Shown piece by piece: positions 17,411-28,237 of a stretch of DNA of 64,000 nt (its first letter is position 1; each line of letters opens with the position of its first letter). A program made the translations under genes and the position numbers. Below the pieces are notes generated by a model. The model saw only the letters and a list, made by a program, of their open reading frames with translations. It searched no databases and was not told the origin of the DNA. This DNA is from Ignavibacteria bacterium (GTDB lineage Bacteria; Bacteroidota; Ignavibacteria; Tepidaquicellales; Tepidaquicellaceae): NCBI GenBank assembly GCA_028714695.1, contig JAQTLX010000001.1, positions 150,207-214,206 of the forward strand, read 5' to 3'.

Positions 17411-19093
17411 ATGATTCGTCTTTTCAAAATATTCCTGATATTTATTCTTTTATCGTTCGGAAGATTGGTATTGAGTCAGGTTGAATTAGTGCCGGTTGGA
17501 CATCCTGTGTACGACTTCCTGAAAAAAATGCAGGTCGAAGGTATAATACCCGGGTATTCGTCAGTGAAACTACCATTATCCCGTTCGAAAGTGTCTTTCT
17601 ATCTTAATGAAATTCATAAATCCGAAAAGATATCATCTATTGATAAATCGCTTTTGAGTGAATTTGATTTGGAGTTTTATTTTGACATGAACAGGGACAA
17701 TAGTCGTTCAGTATCTTTACTGGGAGATAAAAAAGGATTTTTGCTGGATGAAAATAAATACAGATATCTTTACAGTTATACCGATACTAATGCGTCATTA
17801 ATGATAAATACTGTCTGGCGGGGCGGAATATACAATAATAAAGGCGACTCTCTTCTAAACAATTCTGCAGGCACCGGAGATATAGGAATTAAGACCAGAG
17901 GGACGTTATTTAATAAATTGGGATTTTCGTTCGAATTACATTCAGGAAAGAAATTGTTCGGGACGGAAAAATCATCCGATTTCCTTACGATGACAAATAT
18001 AGATCTTAAGTCAGACAGGGAATTTTCATCACACGGAAATTACTATACAAATTACAGGGGTTATATAAGGTACCAGACTGAAAACGGCTTTCTAAGTGTT
18101 ACAACAGGGAAAGACAATTTTACTTTCGGCACAGGATATCTGAATAAAATGTTTTTATCGGAGAGTGCGCCGGCTTTTAGTTTTATAAAACTCGATATAG
18201 ATTATAAGAAAATAAGTTACTCTTTTTTTTACGGCTCAATAAAAGGCGATTCAGTTGACGTTGAGTTACAGTCAAAAAATATTGCAGGACACAGACTTGA
18301 TATCAAGTTTACGGACAGGATTAAAGCGGGATTTTATGAATCAGTAATAATTAGTAATAATCCGTTCAGTTTTTCTTACTTTAACCCATTCAGTTTTATT
18401 ACTTCGGCAAATTTGAATTCGGGCGCGAAGGAAACTACGCTTGACAATAGTCTTATGGGTATCGATTTTGAAATTAATCCGGTAAAAAATCTTGCTATAC
18501 AGGGCACATTTTTGTTGGATGATATTAATTTTGCTTCATTAAGTGATACATCTTATCTTGCTAATGATAATAAGTTCGGATATCAGGTAGGTTTGATATG
18601 GACAAAGCCATTTTCCCTGAATAATTTTGTGTTTATTGCGGAATATTCCCGGTTAGACCCTTTTGTTTATTCCCACAGATCAAATAAATCTTCATATACG
18701 AACTGGGGAATCTCGATGGGTCACCCAATGCCGCCGAATTCCGACGAAATTGCTCTGACGCTGAAAGTAAATGTAACATCCAGAATAAAATGCGACCTGA
18801 GTTATCAGTTTCAGCGTTCAGGATATGGCATAATATTCGGACCAAACGGAGAGATTCTGTATAATTTTGGCGGAAACATAAATTACGGCAATGGAGACTT
18901 TTTTATAATTAAGAATAAATTTTTAAACGGATTCAGGGTTAACAAGACATTTTTTACTGTAAACATTAATACGCAGTTTATAAGGCAGTTATACCTTAAT
19001 TTATTATACAGATATATGAATTATAATCTGTTATATTCAGGTAACGGCAAAACGGACAATTCATTGTATCTCGGATTGGTATATGAATTCTGA
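17411..19093 (+). CDS. Outer-membrane beta-barrel protein, Wzi-like capsule assembly candidate
   Basis: Exported protein of 560 residues. A signal peptide of about 22 residues ends near VLSQ. A short alpha/beta start (VPVGHPVYDFLKKMQVEGIIPGY...) precedes many alternating beta strands, and the protein ends in an aromatic outer-membrane signature (GLVYEF). The start region and barrel resemble the capsule assembly Wzi family, which anchors surface polysaccharide in the outer membrane. The position right after the sugar genes, 12 bases downstream, supports that. The sequence is diverged, so the Wzi link is moderate; outer-membrane barrel is firm. Confidence 0.68.
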   Translation: MIRLFKIFLIFILLSFGRLVLSQVELVPVGHPVYDFLKKMQVEGIIPGYSSVKLPLSRSKVSFYLNEIHKSEKISSIDKSLLSEFDLEFYFDMNRDNSRSVSLLGDKKGFLLDENKYRYLYSYTDTNASLMINTVWRGGIYNNKGDSLLNNSAGTGDIGIKTRGTLFNKLGFSFELHSGKKLFGTEKSSDFLTMTNIDLKSDREFSSHGNYYTNYRGYIRYQTENGFLSVTTGKDNFTFGTGYLNKMFLSESAPAFSFIKLDIDYKKISYSFFYGSIKGDSVDVELQSKNIAGHRLDIKFTDRIKAGFYESVIISNNPFSFSYFNPFSFITSANLNSGAKETTLDNSLMGIDFEINPVKNLAIQGTFLLDDINFASLSDTSYLANDNKFGYQVGLIWTKPFSLNNFVFIAEYSRLDPFVYSHRSNKSSYTNWGISMGHPMPPNSDEIALTLKVNVTSRIKCDLSYQFQRSGYGIIFGPNGEILYNFGGNINYGNGDFFIIKNKFLNGFRVNKTFFTVNINTQFIRQLYLNLLYRYMNYNLLYSGNGKTDNSLYLGLVYEF

Positions 19094-19160
19094 GGCTTGA
19101 AAAAAAACTTGATTTTTATTTGAAATTAGAATAAATTATTAAATAATAAGAGGATTAGTT

Positions 19161-19898
19161 ATGAGTAAAAAAACATTACTGTTTGTATGCCTATTTATAG
19201 GCATCATCGGAGTAGGTGGAATCAATGCGCAGGGTTACACTCCTCCGAGTATGGTATTTGGAATAAGTTTAGATGGTAATCTGGCAACAAATGATGCGCA
19301 CGGTTCTGCGCTTGATAATACAACGGTATCGTCAAGTACTTATGGAATGGTTTGGGGCAGAGGAGCATCTTTATACGCAAAGTTTGGATTGGGTGTAAGG
19401 AAAAATCACCGCATTACTGTTGCTGCTACATATAATAAAATGGTTCACGACGATTCAGGGGAAATGCCTTTCTTTAATTTCAGTCCTGTTGAACCTTATA
19501 CAAATTACGATGTAATTTCCGGTGCATTCGGATATGAATATTCTTTCAATCCAAGATGTAAGAATAAACAATATATCGGGTTTGCCGTTACAACCAACTA
19601 CATTGTTATTAATAATAAAGGATTATCCAATGCACCTGCAAGTATAGAGAATTCTTTCAGAATCGGATTACAGGTTACATCAGGATACGAATGGACGCTT
19701 GACAAAGCTCAGACGTACGGTATTTTTATTGGTGTACGGTACAATTTGACAAATATTCTTGGAACAAAGAATGCGGACGGATCTTTGAATGACGGAAGCG
19801 GAACACCCGGACCGGGATTCTGGAGAAGAATCGGATTCCTAAGTCTGAACTTAGGATTTAATTTGTATTCAGGAGTTAAGCCTTACAGAGCAAAATAA
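19161..19898 (+). CDS. Outer-membrane beta-barrel protein, function unknown
   Basis: 245 residues with a signal peptide (cleavage near INAQ, residue 24) and alternating amphipathic strands typical of an 8- to 10-strand barrel such as the OmpA-like/porin-like small barrels. No enzymatic motif is seen. The ATG has a good AGAGGA Shine-Dalgarno sequence. It follows the Wzi-like gene by 67 bases and is closed by a strong terminator, so it is the last gene of the polysaccharide stretch or its own unit. Confidence 0.68.
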   Translation: MSKKTLLFVCLFIGIIGVGGINAQGYTPPSMVFGISLDGNLATNDAHGSALDNTTVSSSTYGMVWGRGASLYAKFGLGVRKNHRITVAATYNKMVHDDSGEMPFFNFSPVEPYTNYDVISGAFGYEYSFNPRCKNKQYIGFAVTTNYIVINNKGLSNAPASIENSFRIGLQVTSGYEWTLDKAQTYGIFIGVRYNLTNILGTKNADGSLNDGSGTPGPGFWRRIGFLSLNLGFNLYSGVKPYRAK

Positions 19899-19922
19899 TA
19901 TATAATACATAAGTCTTATAAA

Positions 19923-19948
19923 GGGGCTCAAATTGAGCCTCTTTTTTT
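19923..19948 (+). terminator. Rho-independent terminator
   Basis: Stem 19923-19930 pairs with 19934-19941 (GGGCTCA against TGAGCCT, one G-U pair) with a 3-base loop, followed by a run of T. A-rich sequence on the other side means it could also act for mfd on the minus strand, whose stop lies 10 bases away. Confidence 0.85.
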
Positions 19949-19957
19949 ATATTCGTT

Positions 19958-22900
19958 TCATACACTTCCGAGAAGTAAATCATTAAGAAGATTCTTCATT
20001 TCATTAATTCTGTCATTATCGTTCTCGGAATCGAGATTAACAAGAATGACAAGTTTGTCTTTTTTGTTCACAAATGAAAATTTATCATTCTTTGAAGCAG
20101 ACAGCCTGCTTACGAGATTGGAAAAGAATCCACTTTTAAAAATTTTATGATTTTTATCTGTCGGGAAATACATCAGAACTTCATCGCCGTTTATATTGAT
20201 TTTCTCAAGTCCAATATCTGTTGCTTTTATCTTGATCTCAATGATACGGAGCAGGTTTTCGACTTCGGTGTCGTATTTGCCGAATCTGTCTTTAAGTTCC
20301 TCTTCCATTTTGCCAAGGTCTTTTAGGTATCGTATTTCAAAAAGTCTCTTGTAAATATTCAGGCGTTCGGTATCGTTATTTATATATTCTTCAGGTATAA
20401 GTGCATTCAAATCATTTTCTATTATGGCGGGAATCTGTTCTTCGCGTTTTTTGATTTTCTCGCTCAATTTGTTCAGAGATTTTTCTTCTTTGAACAGTTC
20501 CTTAAATTCAAATTCTTTAAGTTCCGATACGGCTTCTTCTATGATATCTATAAAGAGTTCAAAACCCATTTGATGCACGAAACCGCTCTGCTGCTGACCT
20601 AGCAGATTACCAACGCCTCTGATTTCCATATCGCGCATTGCAAGATTGAATCCTGAACCAAGGTCTGTATATTCTTCAATAGCCTGCAATCTTCTAATGG
20701 CGGTTGGTGTAAGTTTTCCTGCCGGGGGTGAAACAAAGTAGGCATATGCCTGTGTATCGCTTCTCCCGACTCTGCCTCTAAGTTGATAAAGTTCGGAGAG
20801 TCCGAACATATTTGCATTATTGATTATAATTGTATTAACATTCGGTATGTCCAGACCCGACTCGATAATTTTCGTACAAAAGAGAACGTTCAACTTCTTT
20901 TCGATGAAATCAACAATTACGTCTTCAAGTTCTGCTGGAGACATCTGACCATGTGCGATACCGACTTTAGCATAAGGAACATATTCTTTTAATTTGTCGG
21001 CAAGGTCATACAGGTTCGACACTTTGTCATTTACAAAATAAATCTGCCCTTTCCTGTCAAGTTCTTTTCTGACGGATTCTGCTATTATGTTCCAATCAAA
21101 GTTAATGATTTCGGTTGCAATCGATTTTCTGTTTTTCGGAGGTGTATTGATCACGGACAAATCCCGTGCTCCGAGCAGGGAAAAATTAAGTGTTCTCGGA
21201 ATAGGTGTTGCTGTAAGTGTTAGAGTATCGACATTTGGCTTCATCGCTCTTAGTTTTTCTTTTGCTTTTACTCCGAACCTTTGTTCCTCGTCAATAACCA
21301 GCAAACCAAGGTCTTTGAATATAATATCCTTGGAAAGAATGCGGTGTGTTCCTATAAGTATATTAACCTTTCCTTCTTCGAGTTTTTCGAGTGTCTCTTT
21401 TTGCTCTTTTCTGCTTTGAAGTCTGGAAATTACGCCTACTTCTACGGCGAAAGGACTCAATCTGTCCCTGAATGTATTGTAATGCTGAACGGCGAGTATA
21501 GTAGTCGGAACGAGCACAGCCACCTGTTTGTTGTCGAGAACTGCTTTAAACGCAGCCCTGACTGCAACTTCTGTCTTGCCGAATCCAACATCTCCGCAGA
21601 CAAGTCTGTCCATCGGTGACTCATCCATCATATCTTTTTTAACATCTTCAGTCGATGTATACTGGTCGGGAGTATCTTCATAAATAAAATTTGCTTCCAA
21701 TTCTCTTTGCCAGTGTGAATCTTCTGAGAAAGCAAATCCTCTCTCGGATTTTCTTTTTGCATATAAAAGTATGAGGTCTCTTGCAATATCTTTAACTTTT
21801 TTCTTTGCCTTATCTTTTATTTTTGACCATTCTCCGCCTCCCAGTCTGGTAAGTTTCGGAGCAATTCCTTCTCCTGCGGAATACTTATTAATCAGATTGA
21901 CGTAGTTAAGGTTAAGGAATATAACGTCTCCGTCGGAGTATGATAATTTCGCGACTTCCTGTTCGTTATTTCCTACTTTGATTTTTCTCAGTCCCGAATA
22001 AATTCCTATGCCGAAATCCCTGTGAACGACATAGTCGCCCGGTTTCAGTTCTTTCACCTCGTCGAAGGTCATACCCCGGAATTTTCTTTTCCGTTTTTTT
22101 ATTTGCCTGAAATATCTTCCGAAAATCTGATGTTCGGTATAAACTACAAGTTTCGCGGATGGAAAAACGAATCCTTCCTGCAGTGAGTCATCCGAGTAAT
22201 TTATTCTGCTACACAGGGGTTTATCATATAATTCTTCGATAAGGACATCTTCTTCATAATCTTCAAGGAGTTTTTTCAGTCTCGATGACTGATGTTCATC
22301 CGATGAAAGAATATGTAATGTATAATCCGAATAATCATGAAGATTCTTAAAAAGAGATTTTATGTTCGAATGGAAATCCGGCTGCGGTTTAGAGCCGAAG
22401 TCATAATCTGCATCAGATGATTTGAATGAGGATATAAAAATTTTACTATTCTCTTCAATGTTTTTAAAAAACAATTCATTTTCAACCGTATCCAATTCAT
22501 CAATAATAATAACAGCGTCATTTTGAATGTAATCCGAAATCGTTACCATGCCGTCAATATTCTTCGAACTGTCAGCAGCGGTAAGGTTAATACCGATAAT
22601 AATCTCGCTGAGTTCTTTTGTCGAGCGTTGACTTGTTATATCGAATTCACGAATTGATTCAATAGCCTCGCCGAAGAATTCCAGCCGCAGGGGGGAATCA
22701 TAATGTTCCGGAAAAAGGTCAATGATACCTCCGCGAACCGAATAATCGCCTACTCCATCAACGAAATCTTTTTTTGTAAAATTATATTCTTCAAGTTTCT
22801 CAACTAATTCTTCGAAAAGAAACTCGTCGTTTTTTCTGAGATGCAAAAGCGATTCTCTGTATTTGTCCTTATCAAGGACGGGTGTGTCAAGTTCTTTGGA

Positions 22901-23221
22901 ATGCACCAATGCGATATATTCATCGCTGTTGGAGAGTGAATTGAGAGTTCTTGTCCATTCCTCGGTATCAATATTTTTCCCCGAATAAAAGAGAGATACA
23001 TTCGGATTATTAGATATCAGATCAAGGTCGCCTTTTAATTTAAGTAGTTTCTCATCGGAAGAAGATACGATAATTATCTTTTTGTTGATGGTTTCAGAGA
23101 TGTAAGCGATAAAAAATGCTAACAGCGATCCCTGCAATCCGGTTACTTTTATATTCCGGTCCGCACTAAGGTTTTTAAACAAAACCGAATCGAAAATCAA
23201 TTTGCTTATTTTATCGATCAT
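19958..23221 (-). CDS. mfd: Transcription-repair coupling factor
   Basis: ATP-driven translocase that removes RNA polymerase stalled at lesions and recruits UvrA; 1087 residues. Order: UvrB-like N-terminal module, the RNA-polymerase-interacting CarD-like domain (KPGDYVVHRDFGIGIYSG), superfamily 2 helicase with Walker A CGDVGFGKTEVAVRAA and DEEQRFG, helicase C domain with QLRGRVGRS, then the TRCF C-terminal domain. The start overlaps the rsmA stop by 4 bases. uvrA, its partner, lies 25 kb away in the same window. Confidence 0.97.
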   Translation of the reverse strand: MIDKISKLIFDSVLFKNLSADRNIKVTGLQGSLLAFFIAYISETINKKIIIVSSSDEKLLKLKGDLDLISNNPNVSLFYSGKNIDTEEWTRTLNSLSNSDEYIALVHSKELDTPVLDKDKYRESLLHLRKNDEFLFEELVEKLEEYNFTKKDFVDGVGDYSVRGGIIDLFPEHYDSPLRLEFFGEAIESIREFDITSQRSTKELSEIIIGINLTAADSSKNIDGMVTISDYIQNDAVIIIDELDTVENELFFKNIEENSKIFISSFKSSDADYDFGSKPQPDFHSNIKSLFKNLHDYSDYTLHILSSDEHQSSRLKKLLEDYEEDVLIEELYDKPLCSRINYSDDSLQEGFVFPSAKLVVYTEHQIFGRYFRQIKKRKRKFRGMTFDEVKELKPGDYVVHRDFGIGIYSGLRKIKVGNNEQEVAKLSYSDGDVIFLNLNYVNLINKYSAGEGIAPKLTRLGGGEWSKIKDKAKKKVKDIARDLILLYAKRKSERGFAFSEDSHWQRELEANFIYEDTPDQYTSTEDVKKDMMDESPMDRLVCGDVGFGKTEVAVRAAFKAVLDNKQVAVLVPTTILAVQHYNTFRDRLSPFAVEVGVISRLQSRKEQKETLEKLEEGKVNILIGTHRILSKDIIFKDLGLLVIDEEQRFGVKAKEKLRAMKPNVDTLTLTATPIPRTLNFSLLGARDLSVINTPPKNRKSIATEIINFDWNIIAESVRKELDRKGQIYFVNDKVSNLYDLADKLKEYVPYAKVGIAHGQMSPAELEDVIVDFIEKKLNVLFCTKIIESGLDIPNVNTIIINNANMFGLSELYQLRGRVGRSDTQAYAYFVSPPAGKLTPTAIRRLQAIEEYTDLGSGFNLAMRDMEIRGVGNLLGQQQSGFVHQMGFELFIDIIEEAVSELKEFEFKELFKEEKSLNKLSEKIKKREEQIPAIIENDLNALIPEEYINNDTERLNIYKRLFEIRYLKDLGKMEEELKDRFGKYDTEVENLLRIIEIKIKATDIGLEKININGDEVLMYFPTDKNHKIFKSGFFSNLVSRLSASKNDKFSFVNKKDKLVILVNLDSENDNDRINEMKNLLNDLLLGSV

Positions 23222-24054
23222 ATAGTCATCGCAGAGCCGTAGTTCAGATACGAACTTATTTCATTACTTAATACAACGAATTCCTGCACAGAAAGAGTTT
23301 CCGCTCTTCTGGAAAAATCCAGATTGAAATCGGAGCAGATTATATTATTTGAATCAAAATAGTCTTTTAGAGAATTCTTGAGTGTTTTTCTTCTTTTCGA
23401 AAAGGCGTTTCTCACAAGGTTCCTGAATATTGTTATATTATCAACATCGTATTTATTTTTTTTGAAACTGATTTTAATCACAGCCGAAGTAACATCCGGT
23501 TTCGGAAAAAAAGCAGTACGCGGTACGCTAAAGAGCATTTTTATATCGGAAAAAGCCTGAAACTGTACTGCAAGAATGCCGTATTTCTTCGTATCCGATG
23601 ACGATGCAACCAGTCTTTCCGCTACTTCTTTCTGAACCATAAGAACGGCTGAATCTACTGACTCCATGCTTTCCAGTAGTTTAAAAAGAATTCCGGAAGT
23701 AATATTGTATGGTATATTGCCGATGACCTTAATCTTGCTTTTGTTTTCGGCTGCATATGAATCAAGGTCGAATTCCAGAAAATCGCTGCATATTATGTTT
23801 AATTTATCTCCGAATTTATAAATAAGATTATCAACCGACGATTTGTCTATTTCGACGGCTCTGTATTCAGGATAATCATTAATAAGGAATTTTGTAAGAG
23901 CGCCGAGTCCGGGACCGATTTCTATTATCAAATCATTTTTATCAGCGTTAAGAGAAGAAACGATTTTTCTGGAAATATTATCATCTACAAGAAAATTCTG
24001 TCCGAATCTCTTTTTAGGCCTATATTTTTCGTATTTATCTTTAGTTGAAGACAT
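23218..24054 (-). CDS. rsmA: 16S rRNA dimethyladenosine transferase
   Basis: Also called KsgA. Dimethylates two adjacent adenines in helix 45 of 16S rRNA during small-subunit maturation; 278 residues. FGQNFLVDDNI near residue 18, SAM motif EIGPGLGALT (about 46-55), and the catalytic NIPYNITSGI motif. Translationally coupled to mfd downstream (4-base overlap) and only 6 bases after the penicillin acylase gene, so the three genes share a transcript. The KsgA C-terminal helical domain is complete. Confidence 0.96.
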   Translation of the reverse strand: MSSTKDKYEKYRPKKRFGQNFLVDDNISRKIVSSLNADKNDLIIEIGPGLGALTKFLINDYPEYRAVEIDKSSVDNLIYKFGDKLNIICSDFLEFDLDSYAAENKSKIKVIGNIPYNITSGILFKLLESMESVDSAVLMVQKEVAERLVASSSDTKKYGILAVQFQAFSDIKMLFSVPRTAFFPKPDVTSAVIKISFKKNKYDVDNITIFRNLVRNAFSKRRKTLKNSLKDYFDSNNIICSDFNLDFSRRAETLSVQEFVVLSNEISSYLNYGSAMTI

Positions 24055-24060
24055 AGTTTA

Positions 24061-26592
24061 TCAAGGTGTAAGTATAAGCGTTTGCGATTTATTTTTGGTT
24101 TTAAAATCATTTACATCAAGGTATACTTTCTTATACTCGGCATTAAGCCACAGTTTGTTCTGGTCGGAGTAATTACCGTGCTGGGGCTGTCCTGATTGTC
24201 CTGAAGGCAGTACTGACATATAATAGCCGGGCTCGTTAAAATCAAAAATAAACCGCAGCGATGGACCGATAAAACACTCAAACTCCTGTTTCTCAATTGC
24301 TTTTCTGAATGAATATTCCGCGTTAGAGACGGTGGTGCCAAGTCCTCCAATTTCGAACGGTCCGATATTAAGAATTTTGCTCAATGCCGGCACTATTCCA
24401 AGCGGGTGTTTGATAATAACCGAATGCACATCGCCCCATTCGCATTTATTTATATCGGTCTCGTTAAATCTTTTTTTAACATTATCGAGAGCTTCAATGA
24501 AAGATTTTTTTACAAGATCGTTTCTCAGTTCGCTTTTGATTGAATCCTTTGAATTACCGAGCAGCCATGAACTATTTTCTCGAAGTATCTTGGTTGTGTT
24601 CCTTACCGGAATATTATTTACATATATATAGTCATAAAATAATTTATCGCCGAGTTTATCTTTATATAAATTTACATAAAGTCTTATCTCAAATTCGGAG
24701 AACAGGGAAGCAAGTCCGTTTAATTTATTGCAATCATAGTCCCACTTCTTAATGCTTCCGATAATTGTCTTTTCTTCCTGAGTCAGTTTAGTCGAATCTT
24801 TATATGCTTCAATTACATATTTAAAAAATTCTTTCGCCTGAAGGCTGACAACATCGTTTTGCAGAAGTTTAAATTCCTGTGAAGTCATATTATTTTTTGA
24901 CTTCAAAACTTCTTCGATTCTAGCGGCTCTATAGGGAGGTTCGTACAGGTTCGAAATATAATGCTTATAATCTTTCTGAGGTTTGTTGTTGGCTGTTGCG
25001 ATATAATTATCCGAAGGATTATACACTTCCGGAAGTTCATCGGGTTTAATAAACCCAATCCATTCTACATCGCCGTATCCAGGAGTTGAAGCCTGTATCT
25101 CAGAGTTTGCAGTATTCCTAATCGGAACCTTTCCTGCAGCCTTATATCCGATATTACCGTTTACATCCGCATAAGTGAAATTCGATGCAGGAAGTCCGAA
25201 ATACTCGAGTGAATTTTTGAAATCATTCCAGTTAGTCGAATGGTAGATATCATAGAAACTTCTTATTTCATCGCTTATTTCAAAACCGGTCCATCTGAAT
25301 GTAAGTAATTCGTTTCTGTTTGTCTCGAATGTATTATCGCTCATAAACCCGGTTTTTCGAAGATTTGAGATTACGGGACCTAATTTTGTATGATAGACCA
25401 TGAACGGAATTTCATCTTTAATATCTTTAATTTTTATATATTCTTCAGTGCTGTCAATTGCAACAGGTGAACTTTTATAAACGAAATTATTTGTTGAATC
25501 GCGTCTGAGAATAACGAAGTCGGCGTCATCGTTCATAAGATTAGTAATTCCCCATGAAATTTTACCGTTGGAGCCGATAGCGATGCCTGGGGCTCCGGGT
25601 ATTGAAAAACCGCAAACGAGCGACCTGTCTCCAAGGTTTTTCAGTATCACTTCGTACCATTTAGAGGGAGCCTGCAGAACAAGATGCGGATCGTTGGCAA
25701 GTATGGGCTTGCCTTTATCTGTTTTCTTTCCGTTGACAACCCATGAATTGCTTCCAATATGTGTGCCGATAAGTCCGAAATAATTCCTGTATTCAATTGT
25801 CTTTTCAAAGAAACCATAGCCGAGTTCCGCCAGGTCTCGGTATTTATTTTCATTTATTATATTATTATCCGATATTTTTTTGTTGTCCTGTTCCTGCGGA
25901 TTTTTCTTTTCGCTTTTAATAATAAATGGAGCATCTTCAGGATAATTCGGGAAAAAGTCTTTAGCCTTTTCTACTCCGAATTTTTTTACGATTTCACCGA
26001 ATGCAAATTCAGTCATCCACGAAATATTCAATTCCCATCCCATCATTCTGATAATCATTAGAGAATGCTCGGGTTTCCACATTTCGGGTTTGTAATTCAG
26101 GACGTCAAACTCGAGTGGGAGTTTCTTGTAATTTTCCTGAATAAATGCATTCACTCCTTTTGAATAATTGTTCAGTATGTCTTTCGATTTCTGTGAAATT
26201 TCAGGATAAAGTTTATATGCATAATTGCCGATGCCTATAGTTCGAAAGAGTTTGTCGTATTCCAGCACATCTTTGCCCATAATTTCGGAAAGTCTTCCTT
26301 CCGCAACTCTTCTTGACAGGTCCATCTGCCAGAGTCTGTCCTGCGCGTGCATATAGCCCAAAGCGAAATAAATATCCTCTTCATTTTTGGCAGTGATATA
26401 AGGAACGCCGTAATTATTCTTCACGATTTCAACTTCGGATTTTAAGCCTGCGACGGATTTAATTCCGTTTTCTTCGTAGAATGATTTGCCTGTAAGTTTA
26501 TTGAAAAAGTAAAATAGCGCAATACTAACCCCCGTAATAAGGATTAGTATTCCGATTACATTAAATATTATTTTCCCGTATCTGTTGTTCAA
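24061..26592 (-). CDS. Penicillin acylase family N-terminal-nucleophile amidase
   Basis: Exported or membrane-anchored hydrolase of 843 residues. An N-terminal hydrophobic helix (about 10-31) is followed by the alpha-chain region, and then GSNSWVVNG, where Ser281 should become the N-terminal nucleophile after self-cleavage, as in penicillin G acylase and acyl-homoserine-lactone acylases. NDPHL and the oxyanion-type Asn region follow. The natural substrate is unknown; candidates are acylated amines, lactones or peptides. First gene of the penicillin acylase-rsmA-mfd unit. Confidence 0.9.
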   Translation of the reverse strand: MNNRYGKIIFNVIGILILITGVSIALFYFFNKLTGKSFYEENGIKSVAGLKSEVEIVKNNYGVPYITAKNEEDIYFALGYMHAQDRLWQMDLSRRVAEGRLSEIMGKDVLEYDKLFRTIGIGNYAYKLYPEISQKSKDILNNYSKGVNAFIQENYKKLPLEFDVLNYKPEMWKPEHSLMIIRMMGWELNISWMTEFAFGEIVKKFGVEKAKDFFPNYPEDAPFIIKSEKKNPQEQDNKKISDNNIINENKYRDLAELGYGFFEKTIEYRNYFGLIGTHIGSNSWVVNGKKTDKGKPILANDPHLVLQAPSKWYEVILKNLGDRSLVCGFSIPGAPGIAIGSNGKISWGITNLMNDDADFVILRRDSTNNFVYKSSPVAIDSTEEYIKIKDIKDEIPFMVYHTKLGPVISNLRKTGFMSDNTFETNRNELLTFRWTGFEISDEIRSFYDIYHSTNWNDFKNSLEYFGLPASNFTYADVNGNIGYKAAGKVPIRNTANSEIQASTPGYGDVEWIGFIKPDELPEVYNPSDNYIATANNKPQKDYKHYISNLYEPPYRAARIEEVLKSKNNMTSQEFKLLQNDVVSLQAKEFFKYVIEAYKDSTKLTQEEKTIIGSIKKWDYDCNKLNGLASLFSEFEIRLYVNLYKDKLGDKLFYDYIYVNNIPVRNTTKILRENSSWLLGNSKDSIKSELRNDLVKKSFIEALDNVKKRFNETDINKCEWGDVHSVIIKHPLGIVPALSKILNIGPFEIGGLGTTVSNAEYSFRKAIEKQEFECFIGPSLRFIFDFNEPGYYMSVLPSGQSGQPQHGNYSDQNKLWLNAEYKKVYLDVNDFKTKNKSQTLILTP

Positions 26593-26833
26593 TATATTGC
26601 TATTAAGATAAAATTCTCAAATCGATTAAAAAAATAAAGTGAAAAAGTAAAACCACTTTTTGTATTGTTTTGCCACTGTACACGTTTAAAAATACAATAA
26701 ATCCGGAAGTAAAAAGCGAATTCGCTGGCGATGATAAAAGAACAAGAGCAGTTTCGCAGAGGGCATAGAGTAGTCGTCTGTCAAAAGAACGGCGGACATG
26801 CACCGGACGCAGAGAAGAAAGAACGGCAGAAAT

Positions 26834-28237
26834 TTATGCCGATTTCTTATTACTTGTCATAATTATCGATAGAATTCCCAGAACAGCAACAAAGAATCCG
26901 AATATGAATGTATATCTGAAACCCGAAATTATGGTATCTACCGGAATGCCCGCTGCAACCGGATTTTTCTGGGGAACAAAAAAGGCAAAGACAGCACCGA
27001 AGAAAACAACACCGAAAGCCGAGCCGAGTCTTATAGACGTCGTCATAAAACTTGACACTATGCCTTTCTGCTCTTTAGGGGCGGAGGTCATGATCTTGTT
27101 CGTATTTGAAGGTATAAAGAATCCGATAGCAAAACCGTAGAAAGACAGAATAAGAACTAGTATATAAATATTCGTAAGAGGATTGATAATGGAATAAGCA
27201 ATTACAGAGAGAGCAATCAATACGAGCCCTATTGTGCAAACAAGTTTTGAGTTCTTTTTATCAGAGAGATAACCTGAAATATATCCCGAAAAGAACTGGA
27301 GCAATGAAGGAACAGCCATCAATAGACCGGTCTCTTTTTTAGGGAAACCATTTACCCACTGAAGGAAAAACGGTGTAATATAAATCATTCCGTTTGTAAT
27401 TATATATACAAAGATAAAAGAGAGAATGGAAAATGAAATATCCCTATTCTTTAATATTCTCAGATTAAACAGCGGAAATTTAATTTTAAATTGTCTGTAT
27501 ATGAACGTCAGAATTAAAATAACGGAGGCAGCAAATAATCCGATAATTTTATATGATGTCCAGCCGAAATCATCCACCGTATTGACGGCAAAAAGGAATG
27601 ACAGCAAACCCGAGAAAATTAGTATCGTTCCGATAATGTCGAATTTATATTTTTCCTTTACAAGAACAGTTTTGGTCATATATTTATAAGTGATATACAG
27701 CGCGACAAGCCCTACGGGAACGCTTATAATAAAAACGGAATTCCATCCGAAACTTTCAACTACAAAGCCGCTCGCGGCTCTTCCTATAATACCGCCGAGC
27801 GCAGTAAAGGAATAATTAATTCCGTACACCTTACCCCGAATTTCAACCGGTATATGTGCCGCGATGATTGCAGGAGTAAGCGCAAAAAGAACCGCGCTTC
27901 CGAAAGCCTGAATAATGCGGAACAAAATCAGCGTATTAAAATCTGGTGCGAAATAGCATAGTGTGGTACCTATAAGAAAAACAAAAATACCCCAGAAATA
28001 AATAATCCTGTACCCTTTAATATCACCGAGTTTACCGAATGCCAGAAGGAAGCATGTAAGAACCAGGAGGTAAACCCAGATCACGCGTGAAGCGACATTT
28101 GCTGCCACATTAAAATGCGATGCGATTGAAGGCAAAGTTACGCTCACTATATTTATGTCAATCCCCAGCAGGAAATGGATAAGGCTGAGATTGATTATAA
28201 GGACAAGATATTTTTTCATAGATTCAAAATAATTCAT
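26834..28237 (-). CDS. MFS multidrug-type exporter (DHA2 family)
   Basis: 467 residues with about 14 hydrophobic segments, the layout of EmrB/QacA-type drug:proton antiporters. The loop motif LGDIKGYRIIYFWG after helix 2 corresponds to MFS motif A, and GSAVLFALTPAIIA to the motif C region. IRLGSAFGVVFFG near the C-terminus fits the family. The substrate is unknown. About 240 bases without a convincing gene separate it from the penicillin acylase gene. Confidence 0.86.
   Translation of the reverse strand: MNYFESMKKYLVLIINLSLIHFLLGIDINIVSVTLPSIASHFNVAANVASRVIWVYLLVLTCFLLAFGKLGDIKGYRIIYFWGIFVFLIGTTLCYFAPDFNTLILFRIIQAFGSAVLFALTPAIIAAHIPVEIRGKVYGINYSFTALGGIIGRAASGFVVESFGWNSVFIISVPVGLVALYITYKYMTKTVLVKEKYKFDIIGTILIFSGLLSFLFAVNTVDDFGWTSYKIIGLFAASVILILTFIYRQFKIKFPLFNLRILKNRDISFSILSFIFVYIITNGMIYITPFFLQWVNGFPKKETGLLMAVPSLLQFFSGYISGYLSDKKNSKLVCTIGLVLIALSVIAYSIINPLTNIYILVLILSFYGFAIGFFIPSNTNKIMTSAPKEQKGIVSSFMTTSIRLGSAFGVVFFGAVFAFFVPQKNPVAAGIPVDTIISGFRYTFIFGFFVAVLGILSIIMTSNKKSA

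Noticed and set aside
26603..26803. Minus-strand 66-codon frame between the MFS exporter and penicillin acylase genes
   Set aside because: No Shine-Dalgarno sequence, mixed composition and no recognisable domain; treated as non-coding intergenic DNA.
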